Source: Ancrocorticia populi (lineage in GTDB: Bacteria > Actinomycetota > Actinomycetes > Actinomycetales > Actinomycetaceae). From it: a DNA stretch of 64,000 bases. Of the stretch, positions 18,457-27,282 are shown piece by piece (the first letter of the stretch is position 1; each line of letters begins with the position of its first letter). The stretch spans positions 1 to 64,000 of the forward strand of contig NZ_QETB01000007.1 of NCBI RefSeq assembly GCF_003123745.1. Direction: 5' to 3'. A model generated the notes under the pieces. That model worked only from the letters and a program-made list of their open reading frames with translations. It did no database searches and was not told the origin of the DNA. A program made the position numbers and the translations under genes.

Positions 18457-19923
18457 GTGCCAGTAGAAGCGCAAGCAGAACAAGAGGCAGCGGCCAAAGC
18501 CGAACTAGACGTTGTGGCCCAGAAAGAAGAAGACGGCAAGCTCCGCCGGAGTTTGAGTAACCGTCACATTCAACTCATCGCCATCGGCGGAGCAATCGGA
18601 ACGGGGCTCTTCATGGGTTCGGGCCGTTCCATCCACGTGGCTGGGCCCTCCATCATGATCGTTTACGCCGTGGTGGGCTTCATGTTGTTCTTCGTGATGC
18701 GTGCGATGGGGGAGTTGCTTCTCCATAACCTCGAGTACAAATCCTTTCAGGACTTCGCCGCAGACATCCTCGGCCCGTGGGCCGGCTTCGTGGTGGGCTG
18801 GACCTACTGGCTGTGCTGGGTGGTCCTGGGCATGGCGGACCTGATCGCCATCGTGGACTATTGGAACTTCTGGGTGGACAACAAGAACGTGGCCATGGCC
18901 CTTGCCGTGGGCGTGATGCTTGCGCTCCTCCTCATGAACCTACTGACGGTCCGCCTTTTCGGCGAGCTCGAGTTTTGGTTCGCCCTGATTAAGTTGGTGG
19001 CGATAGGAGCACTCGTCGTCGTCGCCCTATTTTTAATCTTCACGGGCTTCCAACACGACGGGACCTACGCATCAGTCTCCCACCTGTGGAACCACGGAGG
19101 CTTGTTCCCCACGGGCTTTACCGGCTTTGTCGGCGGATTCCAACTCGCAATTTTCGCGTTCGTGGGTATCGAACTCGTGGGCACCACGGCCGCGGAAACC
19201 AAGGATCCGAAAGTCACGCTGCCGCGCGCAATCAACTCCATCCCCGTGCGCGTGCTCCTGTTTTACGTTGTGGCGCTCGCGGCGATCATGTCCATCACCC
19301 CGTGGGACCAAGTGGATCCCGAGCATTCCCCGTTCGTGGGCGTGTTCAACCTAATCGGGCTCGTGGCCGCCGCGGCCGTCATGAACTTCGTGGTTCTGAC
19401 ATCGGCCTCGTCGTCCGCGAACTCGGGGATCTACTCCACCTCGCGCATGATGTATGGCCTCGCGCGCAAGAACATGGCGCCGTCCGTGTTCGCCGGAATC
19501 TCCCGTCACGGCGTTCCTTGGCGCGCGCTAGTACTCACCGTGGGCCTCATCATCTGCTCGCTAGTGCTAACCGCGAGCGCCTCCGTAATGCAGGCGTTCA
19601 CGATCATCACTACCGTGTCCTCCGTGCTGTTCCTCGTGGTGTGGACCCTGATTCTGGCGTGCTACATCGTCTACCTGCACCGCTACCCCGAAGCCCACGC
19701 CGCGTCCGTTTACCCGATGCCGGGCGCGCGCGTGATGCCGTGGGTGGTCCTCGCCTTCTTTGCCTTCATCATCGTGGCGCTCACCCAAGATCCAGATACC
19801 GCCGTTGCGTTGGCAGTAACCCCGATTTGGTTCGTGATCCTGTTCTTCCAGTGGCGTCGCGTGCGTGGGAAGGTTGTCTTAGAGAACGACGACGACGAAC
19901 TTAGCGCCCCACAGCCCCTCTAG
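18457..19923 (+). CDS. Amino acid permease, AAT family (CycA/GabP-like)
   Basis: This 488-residue protein has twelve predicted membrane segments and the amino acid transporter (APC superfamily, AAT) opening LIAIGGAIGTGLFMGSGR at about residues 45-62. Other family blocks are FVVGWTYWLCWV, GFVGGFQLAIFAFVGIELVG and TSASSSANSGIYSTSRMMYG. A charged cytoplasmic tail, about 35 residues of mixed Glu/Lys, precedes the first helix. The closest known relatives transport D-serine, D-alanine and glycine or other neutral amino acids; substrate here is not certain. GTG 18457 has aaaggag. Its last 23 bases overlap the convergent transporter gene. Confidence 0.9.
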   Translation: MPVEAQAEQEAAAKAELDVVAQKEEDGKLRRSLSNRHIQLIAIGGAIGTGLFMGSGRSIHVAGPSIMIVYAVVGFMLFFVMRAMGELLLHNLEYKSFQDFAADILGPWAGFVVGWTYWLCWVVLGMADLIAIVDYWNFWVDNKNVAMALAVGVMLALLLMNLLTVRLFGELEFWFALIKLVAIGALVVVALFLIFTGFQHDGTYASVSHLWNHGGLFPTGFTGFVGGFQLAIFAFVGIELVGTTAAETKDPKVTLPRAINSIPVRVLLFYVVALAAIMSITPWDQVDPEHSPFVGVFNLIGLVAAAAVMNFVVLTSASSSANSGIYSTSRMMYGLARKNMAPSVFAGISRHGVPWRALVLTVGLIICSLVLTASASVMQAFTIITTVSSVLFLVVWTLILACYIVYLHRYPEAHAASVYPMPGARVMPWVVLAFFAFIIVALTQDPDTAVALAVTPIWFVILFFQWRRVRGKVVLENDDDELSAPQPL

Positions 19924-20956
19924 CAGTTGGGGTTGCACTGACAACCACCAATGTAGTGGCCAGAACCATGGTGATTGCCGCGGCGATGGTTGTTGGCGGG
20001 ACGGGTGTGCCGGCTGCAAGGTCAACTAAAACGGCCGTGACCATTTGACCGGCTACAACCGCTAGCGTGAGGCGGAAGGCGCCGAGGCGGCGGATCGCCC
20101 ACGCCGAGCACAGGACGATCGCCGCGCCCACCGGCCCGCCTAGATACATCCACCATGAGGAGAGCGGTGGGAACGTGAGGCTGAGATTGCCCGTTGCGGC
20201 GGCGATCACGAGGATCACGGACATGAGGGCCGTTCCGCCGATCACGCTGGTGAGGCAGGGGAGCAGTGGATAGCCGGTTCGGGCCACCACCGCGCCGTTG
20301 CCGACGTTCTGGGCGGATAGGCCCGCGCCCGCGATCGCGATGATCAGTCCGGTGGCGATCGTGGCCCAGAGCGTTGTGGAGGTGCCCGAGCTCGCGCTGA
20401 TCGCGAGGGCTAGGCCCGCCAGCGCCACAAGAGTTGCTAAGACGCGCCGGCCCGAGAAGGCGATGGGGGCGGGGATGCCCACGCCGCGCTGATCGAAGAC
20501 GAGGCTGATGATCGTCTGGCCCGCCACCGAGCACACCGAGGCGATCGCAACACCAACGATCGGGATTCCCCAGGATGTTGCCACCACGATCGGCACGCCG
20601 CCGAAGCCCACGTAGTACCACCACGGCTTCGAGCGCGTGCGCAGGATCTCGAGGAACGTGCCTACGTTGCGTTGGACCATCATAATGATGATGACCGTGA
20701 TGAATGTACCGACATATGAGACCCAGCCGGCCAGCAGCGGGCCGCCGCCGTGGGCGTTGAAGGCGCCATTGAAGTTGCCTTGGAAGGCAACCAGCGCGCC
20801 CGAGAGCGCGGCAGCCAAGACCGCGAGGATCAGCGGGGCAGAGCTAGCGTCCTTTGGGGCGGGCGGGACTATCGGAGTTGGGGTGTCCTCAGGGACGGGT
20901 GGGTCCTCAGGGACGCTTGGGTCCTTCGGAGCGGGCGCGGTGTAATCGTCAGACAT
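19901..20956 (-). CDS. DMT-superfamily transporter (YdcZ/DUF606-like), two-repeat form
   Basis: This 351-residue membrane protein has about ten hydrophobic helices arranged as two repeats of the YdcZ-type module. The repeats open with ILAVLAAALSGALVAFQGNF and IIAIAGAGLSAQNVGNGAVV. Before the first helix is a proline-rich, acidic extension of about 35 residues with repeated P-x-P-x-D units, probably cytoplasmic. No substrate is known for this family. The gene end overlaps the convergent permease gene by 23 bases; this is a shared terminator-region overlap and not an operon. Confidence 0.8.
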   Translation of the reverse strand: MSDDYTAPAPKDPSVPEDPPVPEDTPTPIVPPAPKDASSAPLILAVLAAALSGALVAFQGNFNGAFNAHGGGPLLAGWVSYVGTFITVIIIMMVQRNVGTFLEILRTRSKPWWYYVGFGGVPIVVATSWGIPIVGVAIASVCSVAGQTIISLVFDQRGVGIPAPIAFSGRRVLATLVALAGLALAISASSGTSTTLWATIATGLIIAIAGAGLSAQNVGNGAVVARTGYPLLPCLTSVIGGTALMSVILVIAAATGNLSLTFPPLSSWWMYLGGPVGAAIVLCSAWAIRRLGAFRLTLAVVAGQMVTAVLVDLAAGTPVPPTTIAAAITMVLATTLVVVSATPTARGAVGR

Positions 20957-21045
20957 GGTGGCCTTCTGGTGGTGCCGGTGATGCCTTCAGTTTACGGCGG
21001 AAATGCAGGTTTTCCGAACGGTGTTAGGTGGCGCCTGCCTGCGTC

Positions 21046-21888
21046 CTAGTCTCCTTGCCGTTCAAAGCCGAATGATTCGAGGACGGCCTGAAAGAGCTCC
21101 TGCGAATCGTCGCTCATCGCCTGCCGCTGGGCAGCCGGGTGATGCACGCGGCGTGTGCCGGTTGTCGTGGCGCTATCATCTTCCTGCTCTCCGACCGAAC
21201 CTGTCCGGGAGGCTTCTTCCTTCGCATGCAGGTCAAGAATCTCGTTGTGGATCCGCTCCATCGATACGTCCAGAGAGCTGGACATATCGGCCGCTAGCTT
21301 GAGCGCGTCCGTGAGATGGCGCGGCACATCCGAATCATCCTTGTAGTGGATCTTGTGCTCGAGGGACGCCCAGAAATCCATGGCGACCGTGCGCAGCTGG
21401 ATCTCCACCGGCACTCGTTCGGGCCCCTCGGCCAAGAACACCGGGACCTCGATGATGAGGTGCAGGCTCTGGTAGCCGTTCGGTTTTGGATCCTTGATGT
21501 AATCGCGCTCGCGGATGAGGGTGAGGTCATTCTGGGACAGCAGCAGATCGCGCATCGTGTAGGTGTCCGAGACGAAACTGCATGTGAGGCGGATACCCGC
21601 GATGTCCAGGAGGTTTGCGCCAATATCGTCCGCCGTGAACGGGATGCCCTTACGGTGAGTCTTCGAGATGATCGAATCCAGCGACTTGACCCGAGAGCTC
21701 ACGTGCTCTATCGGGTTGTAATCGTGGCTGTATTGGAACTCGGACCTGAGAATATCGATCTTCGTCAGGATCTCCTGAAGCCCGAACTCCCGCGTCATTA
21801 GCAGGCGGCGAATCTTCGAGAGCCGCTCATACACCTGTGCGGCGTCGGGCCGGCCAGAGACCGATAGTTCATTGCCTTCAGACATCAT
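21046..21888 (-). CDS. Small alarmone synthetase, RelA/SpoT (p)ppGpp synthetase domain only
   Basis: The 280-residue cytoplasmic protein carries a single RelA/SpoT synthetase domain, about residues 30-200, without a hydrolase, TGS or ACT domain. Key family stretches are DDIGANLLDIAGIRLTC and RDYIKDPKPNGYQSLHLI, followed by VEIQLRTVAMDFWASLEHK. It transfers pyrophosphate from ATP to GTP or GDP and resembles the RelQ/YjbM type. An acidic C-terminal tail of about 70 residues is variable. I chose ATG 21888, where gggag precedes ATGATG, over an upstream in-frame GTG at 21930. It is monocistronic and divergent from the sugar/polyol gene cluster. Confidence 0.9.
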   Translation of the reverse strand: MMSEGNELSVSGRPDAAQVYERLSKIRRLLMTREFGLQEILTKIDILRSEFQYSHDYNPIEHVSSRVKSLDSIISKTHRKGIPFTADDIGANLLDIAGIRLTCSFVSDTYTMRDLLLSQNDLTLIRERDYIKDPKPNGYQSLHLIIEVPVFLAEGPERVPVEIQLRTVAMDFWASLEHKIHYKDDSDVPRHLTDALKLAADMSSSLDVSMERIHNEILDLHAKEEASRTGSVGEQEDDSATTTGTRRVHHPAAQRQAMSDDSQELFQAVLESFGFERQGD

Positions 21889-22033
21889 TCTCCCGTTGCT
21901 TCTCTTAGCCCAACGCCGGGACGTGTTCACCCCGGCGTGAGCCTGCGAACATCATTGTTCTCCATTTGCCTGAGCCAAGCATCCCGTGGAGGCGTTTTCA
22001 CCTATTAGGGGAAGTGTGGGACTTTCGGCCCTG

Positions 22034-22061
22034 TTGAGTTTCTGAAGGATCTTGCTATTGT
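22034..22061 (+). promoter_or_regulatory. Candidate promoter of the sugar/polyol cluster
   Basis: ttgagt (22034-22039) and tattgt (22056-22061) are separated by 16 bases and resemble -35 and -10 elements. The predicted start site would lie a few bases before the palindrome at 22078, so a protein bound there would block initiation. Confidence 0.45.
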
Positions 22062-22077
22062 GTAAGTCATAACGTCA

Positions 22078-22089
22078 TATAACGTTATA
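22078..22089. promoter_or_regulatory. Palindromic operator candidate, sugar/polyol cluster
   Basis: A perfect 12-base palindrome, tataacgttata, lies inside a longer partly symmetric stretch, tgtgtaa...ttatacaca (about 22060-22093), 60 bases upstream of the first transporter gene. A similar block starting cgtcatat occurs 83 bases upstream of the GntR-type gene (32119). Binding by that regulator is an inference. Confidence 0.5.
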
Positions 22090-22149
22090 CACAGGTTGTG
22101 AGATGTTTGAATGACATCGTCCGTTCGAGGATGAACTGAGAGAGAACAA

Positions 22150-23535
22150 ATGGCGAAGAACAATACGAAGTGGCCGAATGCCGGGCCACGCCTAGATAGG
22201 TTGCCTACAAGCAACTTCCACTGGTCGGTCTATGCAATGGTTGCCTTTGGATTGCTCGTGTGCTGGAGCAACGCGATCGGTGGTCTGGTGCTGGCGATTC
22301 TGAAAGATATCGGCTGGGCGGATAATGACTCCACTGCGGTCTTCTCCTCTTTGACCACTGCCGGAATGTTCCTAGGAGCGTTGGTGGGAGGCGTCATCGG
22401 AGATCGGCTTGGCCGCCGCAATGGTTACATCATGTTCGTCATTTTCCATGTTGTGACGATGGTGATCGCGGCGTTCTCGCCGAACATGACATTCCTGATT
22501 GTCGTTCGCTTCTTCATGGGCGTTGCACTGGGTGGCTTGCTCACGATCTTGTTCGCGTCCTGGACAGAGTACGTACCTTCGCGTGACCGTGGAACCTGGT
22601 CTTCTAGGGCATCCTTTATTGGAAACTGGTCCTACCCGATCTGCTCATTGATCGCATCGTTCCTAGTGGGCGTGGTGGCGCCGGATATGAACTGGAGAAT
22701 CCAGTTCATTATTCCAGCTGTCAATTCCCTGATTGTGCTGATCTTCGTCTGGAAGTTCTTCCCGGAATCCCCACGCTGGCTAGAAACCAAGGGGCGTTAC
22801 GACGAGGCCAATGTGATTCTGGATGAAATCGAGACGAAGGTAGAAAACCAGAAGGGCATCCAGCTGGAGCAGCCCGAGGTTCCGACTGATCTGGTGGATG
22901 AGACCCCCACCAAGATTCCGTACAGCTCCCTGTTTAAGGGCGATCTACTGAAGCGTGTGATTTTGGGGTCGATGGTCCTGATCGCTATGAATGTCGTTCA
23001 GTACACGCTGATCAACTGGCTCCCAACAATGCTGATGGCTCAGGGAATTGACCTCGAGCAGTCCGTGGTTCTCAATACGATGAGCATGTTCGGTGCGCCG
23101 ATCGGTATCTTCATCGCAATGTTCATCATTGATCGCTTCCCCCGCAAGGTTTTCGGCATCGGATTGCTTGTGATCATCGCGGTTCTCGGTGTTATTTACT
23201 CACAGCAGACGTCCATCGTTGCACTGTCGATCATGGGATTCTTCCTCATCATCTTCGTGTATATGTACGTGTGCTTCGCCAGTGCGGTCTATGCCCCTGA
23301 AATCTGGCCAACTGCGGCAAAGCTCCGTGGCGCTGGCCTCGTCAACTCGGTAGGGCGCATCAGTGGAATCCTCTCGCCGTTTGCAGTCTCAGCACTGCTG
23401 ACCTCGTCGGGTGTTCCAGCAGTGTTCGTCCTCCTAGGTGCCACAGCAGCCCTGACGGCGGTTGTGATTCTCTTCCTGGGTGTGGAGAGCCGTGGCGCCT
23501 CAATCGAAGAACTGTCCAACGTAGAAGCAAAATAG
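22150..23535 (+). CDS. MFS transporter, first gene of the sugar/polyol cluster
   Basis: This 461-residue major facilitator has twelve predicted helices. The conserved loop motif GDRLGRRNGYI follows helix 2, and PESPRWLETKGRYDEA starts the central cytoplasmic loop. It resembles metabolite:proton symporters and is clearly related to a second transporter in the same cluster (25813-27186); both share the IDRFPRK-type and SAVYAPEIWPT-type segments. It opens the run of catabolic genes and likely imports the substrate, whose identity is unknown. The start is preceded by gagagagaac. The next gene starts 12 bases after its stop. Confidence 0.85.
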   Translation: MAKNNTKWPNAGPRLDRLPTSNFHWSVYAMVAFGLLVCWSNAIGGLVLAILKDIGWADNDSTAVFSSLTTAGMFLGALVGGVIGDRLGRRNGYIMFVIFHVVTMVIAAFSPNMTFLIVVRFFMGVALGGLLTILFASWTEYVPSRDRGTWSSRASFIGNWSYPICSLIASFLVGVVAPDMNWRIQFIIPAVNSLIVLIFVWKFFPESPRWLETKGRYDEANVILDEIETKVENQKGIQLEQPEVPTDLVDETPTKIPYSSLFKGDLLKRVILGSMVLIAMNVVQYTLINWLPTMLMAQGIDLEQSVVLNTMSMFGAPIGIFIAMFIIDRFPRKVFGIGLLVIIAVLGVIYSQQTSIVALSIMGFFLIIFVYMYVCFASAVYAPEIWPTAAKLRGAGLVNSVGRISGILSPFAVSALLTSSGVPAVFVLLGATAALTAVVILFLGVESRGASIEELSNVEAK

Positions 23536-23547
23536 GAAGGAAAGATT

Positions 23548-24624
23548 ATGAAGGCTCTTGCACGTTACGGCAAGGAGTTCGGCGGCTACAGGCTCATCGA
23601 TGTGCCCGTACCGGAAATTGGGGACGAGGACATCCTCGTCGAAGTTGGAGCGGCCACCATTTGTGGCGCGGATATGAAGCATTTCCGCGTTGACAATGGC
23701 TCGGATGAATTCAATTCGATTCGTGGGCATGAGTTCGCAGGAACAATTGCCAAGGTTGGTTCAAAGGTGACCGATTGGCATGTTGGCCAGCGGGTTGTCA
23801 CTGATAACACGGGGCATGTGTGCGGTGTGTGCCCTGCATGTGAGCGCGCAGACTTCCTCGTCTGTGAGAACAAGACGAACATCGGGCTCGATAACAACCG
23901 TTGGGGCGGTGGCTTCACGAAGTACGCAGTGATTCCAGGTGAGATCCTGCGCATCCACCGTCACGCCATTTGGGAGATCCCGGACAACCTCCCGTTTGAG
24001 CAGGCAGCAGCGATTGAACCGCTCTGTAACTCCTACAAGACCGTTGCCCAGCAGCCACATCTGCTTCCGGGGCAGGACGTTGTAGTGATCGGAGCCGGCC
24101 CGATCGGCCTGAACTCGGTCCAGGTTGCTAAGTCCATGGGCGCAACCAACATTGTGCTGGTTGGCCTCGATGCGGACGTCTCCACTCGCTTCGAAGTGGG
24201 CAAGAAGCTTGGTGCCACACACGTGGTCAATGCTTCCAAGGAAGATGTTGTTGCTCGGTGCCAAGAGATCTGCGGCAAGGACAACCTCGGCCTAGTGATT
24301 GAGTGTTCGGGTGCGAACGCTGCGCTAGAGCAGGCAATCAAGATGGTTCGCCCGAATGCGGAGATCGTCCGCGCCGGTATGGGCTTCCAGCCGTTGAACT
24401 TCTCGATCAATCGCATCACCGAGTGGAACATCGCGATTCTGGGCCATATGGCGTACGACTCCACCACCTGGCGCAATGTGCTCCGCATGGTTGAATCCGG
24501 CCAGCTCCAGATTGAGCCCATGCTTACCCATGAATTCGGCCTCTCAGAGTGGGAGAAGGGCTTCGAAGCCATGGCGGCTAAGGATGCCATCAAGGTTGTC
24601 GTGAAGTACGACTTCGACGACTGA
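23548..24624 (+). CDS. Zinc-dependent alcohol/polyol dehydrogenase 1
   Basis: This 358-residue medium-chain dehydrogenase has catalytic zinc ligands in TICGAD (Cys), GHEFAG (His-Glu) and AAAIEPL (Glu). The structural zinc site is four cysteines in CGVCPACERADFLVC. The Rossmann motif is VIGAGPIGLNSVQVAKSMGA. Family members oxidise secondary hydroxyls of polyols or sugar alcohols, or threonine, with NAD(P). It follows the transporter gene by 12 bases and is preceded by ggaagg. The substrate is probably the polyol or sugar handled by the cluster. It differs clearly from the second dehydrogenase at 27283, so the two probably act on different intermediates. Confidence 0.88.
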   Translation: MKALARYGKEFGGYRLIDVPVPEIGDEDILVEVGAATICGADMKHFRVDNGSDEFNSIRGHEFAGTIAKVGSKVTDWHVGQRVVTDNTGHVCGVCPACERADFLVCENKTNIGLDNNRWGGGFTKYAVIPGEILRIHRHAIWEIPDNLPFEQAAAIEPLCNSYKTVAQQPHLLPGQDVVVIGAGPIGLNSVQVAKSMGATNIVLVGLDADVSTRFEVGKKLGATHVVNASKEDVVARCQEICGKDNLGLVIECSGANAALEQAIKMVRPNAEIVRAGMGFQPLNFSINRITEWNIAILGHMAYDSTTWRNVLRMVESGQLQIEPMLTHEFGLSEWEKGFEAMAAKDAIKVVVKYDFDD

Positions 24625-24656
24625 TCTGATAATCACAACGAAGAACAGGAAACACT

Positions 24657-25562
24657 ATGCTTGCTGATTTAACTTGGTGGCTGCGCGATGCGCAGAAGAA
24701 CGGCTATGCTGTGCCACTCTTCAATACCTGGAATGCAGAAATGCTCATGGGTGTGATGGATGCAGCCGAAGAGGCCAACGCACCGGTGATCGTCTCGTTC
24801 GGCACTGGTTTCGTGGAGAATTGCGTGTTCGAGGACTTCGCAACCACGATGGAATCGATGGCGAAGAATTCCAATGTTCCCACTATTTTGATGTGGGATC
24901 ACGGACGCAGCTTCGACATTGTTCACAACGCATACGAGCACGGCATGAACGCGATTATGCGCGACGCCTCGAAGCTACCGTTCGAAGAGAACATTGCAGA
25001 GACCAAGCGAGTGGTGGACTATTTCCATCCTCGTGGCGTTCCGGTGGAAGCTGAGCTTGGACACGTTGGCGATTACGGCAATTACGAAGAGCAGATGGCC
25101 ACATACGATTACACGGATCCGTCCCAGGCGGCGGAATTCATTGAGCGTACTGGTGCTGACGTTCTTGCTATTGCGATCGGCAACCAGCACGGGCCATATT
25201 CCTCGACTCCTCGCATTTCCTTTGATGTGCTGGAGGCAGTGCGCAACGCGGTGGACGTGCCGCTGGTACTGCACGGGGCTTCGGGTATCCCGGATGAGGA
25301 CGTGAAGAAGGCCGTCGGTCTTGGGATTTCCAAGGTCAACATTCACGCTGAGTTGGGCTTCGCCGCCATGGACGCAATTCGCGCTGATACCAGCACGAAC
25401 TTCGTTAATACTCAGCTTCGAGTACGTGCTGCCCTAAAAGAAAAGGCACTCGAAAAGATCGAGATGCTTGGAGCGACGGGCCGCGGGGCAGCCATGCCAA
25501 AGGTGGAGACGGACTTTAGCAAGCCAATTGAGCCTATTGAAGATACCGGTTCCTGTACCTGA
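24657..25562 (+). CDS. Class II ketose-bisphosphate aldolase (GatY/KbaY-like)
   Basis: This 301-residue zinc aldolase has the TIM-barrel class II pattern. Expected zinc ligands are H82, H178 (in IAIGNQHGPY) and H206 (in VPLVLHGASG); D81 is the catalytic acid/base of the family. The first motif reads ILMWDHG instead of the usual ALHLDHG-type block, so the histidine two residues before the Asp is Met and the Leu is Trp. The phosphate-site loop GASGIPDEDVKKAV and SKVNIHAEL are present. It probably cleaves a ketose phosphate to dihydroxyacetone phosphate and an aldehyde. The exact substrate is unknown; tagatose-, fructose- or other ketose-phosphates are possible. Confidence 0.85.
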   Translation: MLADLTWWLRDAQKNGYAVPLFNTWNAEMLMGVMDAAEEANAPVIVSFGTGFVENCVFEDFATTMESMAKNSNVPTILMWDHGRSFDIVHNAYEHGMNAIMRDASKLPFEENIAETKRVVDYFHPRGVPVEAELGHVGDYGNYEEQMATYDYTDPSQAAEFIERTGADVLAIAIGNQHGPYSSTPRISFDVLEAVRNAVDVPLVLHGASGIPDEDVKKAVGLGISKVNIHAELGFAAMDAIRADTSTNFVNTQLRVRAALKEKALEKIEMLGATGRGAAMPKVETDFSKPIEPIEDTGSCT

Positions 25563-25568
25563 GGTTAA

Positions 25569-25598
25569 CAGTGCCCGGATCCACGGATCCGGGCACTG
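25569..25598 (+). terminator. Long hairpin after the aldolase gene
   Basis: A 14-bp perfect inverted repeat (25569-25582 with 25585-25598) with a 2-base centre lies six bases after the aldolase stop. There is no T run. A second hairpin, gccggcaccc (25706-25715) with gggtgctggc (25722-25731), lies further on. These probably separate the first three genes from the later ones, or stabilise the upstream mRNA. Confidence 0.6.
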
Positions 25599-25812
25599 CC
25601 CGCCCGGCCCAACCTCGATCCGAGGTGGGTTTCAGAAAACGGGCTAACAAGGTTGCTTAGGTGGAGATCAAGGCACTGGGGCCGAAACCTAAAGACCTTT
25701 ATGAAGCCGGCACCCAATGTCGGGTGCTGGCACAGAAACTGAATTGAGCAGTTAGCAGATAGAGGGATGCCCCCACAAAATCTGCCACGACTGCAGAATG
25801 TGTGAGGACGTC

Positions 25813-27186
25813 ATGGAATCGAAAGGGGCTCTGGCCAAACTTGAGCGTATGCCTGTATCACGGTGGCACTGGAAAACGTTCTGGGTAGTTGGCTTCGCTC
25901 TCCAATTCAACGGCATTCTGAATTCATCGGGGAATTCGGTACTCGCGGATCTTGTGGACCGAGGGTGGTCCAATAACTACTGGAACGCATTCTTCTCCTC
26001 GGCCATGATGGTTGGCTTCTTTGTTGGATCGCTCGTTGCTGGATCTCTCGGAGACAAAATCGGGCGGAAGAAGACTTACGAGCTATGCATCGTGGTGTTT
26101 GCATCCGCGTCTCTTGTGGCAGCGTTCGCGCCAGGGATGGTTTTCTTAATCGTGTGCCGCGGCCTCATGGGCATCGGCATGGGCGGCGGGATCGTTCTGG
26201 GGTATGGATCCTTCACGGAGTTCATTCCAGCGAAATCGCGTGGAATGTGGTCAGCCCGCATTTCCCTGCTTGGAAACCTGTCACCTCTGATCGCCGCAAT
26301 TCTCGCGGCGATCTTGATTCCCACATTGAGCTGGCGAGCAGTGTTTGCAGTTGGAAGCGCACTATCTTTCGTCATGCTTTTCGTGGTGCATCTGAGGCTG
26401 GATGAATCGCCACGGTGGCTGATTAACAACGGCCGAGTGGAAGAGGGAATCGCCATTATCAATAAGGTCGCACGAGAGTCCGGATTTGAAGAGGTTCTAT
26501 CTCCCGACCAAGTGCTCGAGGATGACGAAGAACTCGAACCGGATGATGATACGAAGTTATGGGACTTCTTCCACGGCGATCTTGGGCGGAGAACACTCGT
26601 TGCCACAGCAACGCTAGTTGCGATGAACCTATCGCTCTACACGATCACCCAGTGGGTGCCCACAATCTTTGTGAATCAGGGAATTGATATCAAGAACTCC
26701 CTTCAGATGTCCATGATCATGATGATTGGTGCTCCCGTAGGCGTGTATATCTCAACGCTCATCATGGACAGGTTCCCACGCAAGATTCTGGGCGCCGTGC
26801 TGATTGTGCTCGTAGCAGTACTTGGATTTATCTACGCAAACCAGACGAGCCGCACCGCTATCCTCCTCATAGGAACGGTGATGATCATCGTCCTATACAT
26901 CTATAACAGCTTTTCCTCTGCGGTCTACGCCCCGGAAGTCTGGCCCACTAAACAGAAGATGCGCGGGCTTGGAATCGCCAACTCAATCGGTCGCGTGACG
27001 GCGATTGTCTCTCCCTACCTCGTGGCATGGCTACTTACCGAATTCGGTGTTGTCGCCGTATTCATTGTCCTCGGTGCCCTCCTCACTCTTTGCGCGGTGA
27101 TCCTAGCCGTGTTCGGCATAGAGACGCGTGGAAGGACGTGCGAGGAGATGTCACTTGACAGCGATCAGTTGTCATCCACACGTTAA
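25813..27186 (+). CDS. MFS transporter, second in the sugar/polyol cluster
   Basis: This 457-residue major facilitator is paralogous to the one at 22150. It has the same architecture, GDKIGRKKTYE after helix 2, DESPRWLINNGRVEEG before the central loop, and shared SAVYAPEVWPT and DRFPRK blocks. The central loop carries an acidic run (EDDEELEPDDD). ATG 25813 has gagga four bases upstream and is preferred over ATG 25798. A second importer or an exporter within one pathway suggests two substrates, for example free and glycosidic forms; that is inference. Confidence 0.83.
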   Translation: MESKGALAKLERMPVSRWHWKTFWVVGFALQFNGILNSSGNSVLADLVDRGWSNNYWNAFFSSAMMVGFFVGSLVAGSLGDKIGRKKTYELCIVVFASASLVAAFAPGMVFLIVCRGLMGIGMGGGIVLGYGSFTEFIPAKSRGMWSARISLLGNLSPLIAAILAAILIPTLSWRAVFAVGSALSFVMLFVVHLRLDESPRWLINNGRVEEGIAIINKVARESGFEEVLSPDQVLEDDEELEPDDDTKLWDFFHGDLGRRTLVATATLVAMNLSLYTITQWVPTIFVNQGIDIKNSLQMSMIMMIGAPVGVYISTLIMDRFPRKILGAVLIVLVAVLGFIYANQTSRTAILLIGTVMIIVLYIYNSFSSAVYAPEVWPTKQKMRGLGIANSIGRVTAIVSPYLVAWLLTEFGVVAVFIVLGALLTLCAVILAVFGIETRGRTCEEMSLDSDQLSSTR

Positions 27187-27282
27187 TCCCAAGAAGCACA
27201 TATCTATCAATTCGCGCTGCTACGGCAGCGCACATCGAGACTGCCGGATAAGCCGGCGGAAGAAAGAATCAGGTGAATAAAG

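Noticed and set aside
18511-18726. Reverse-strand ORF inside the amino acid permease gene
   Set aside because: It is a frame shadow of a well-supported membrane protein gene and has no independent start signal.
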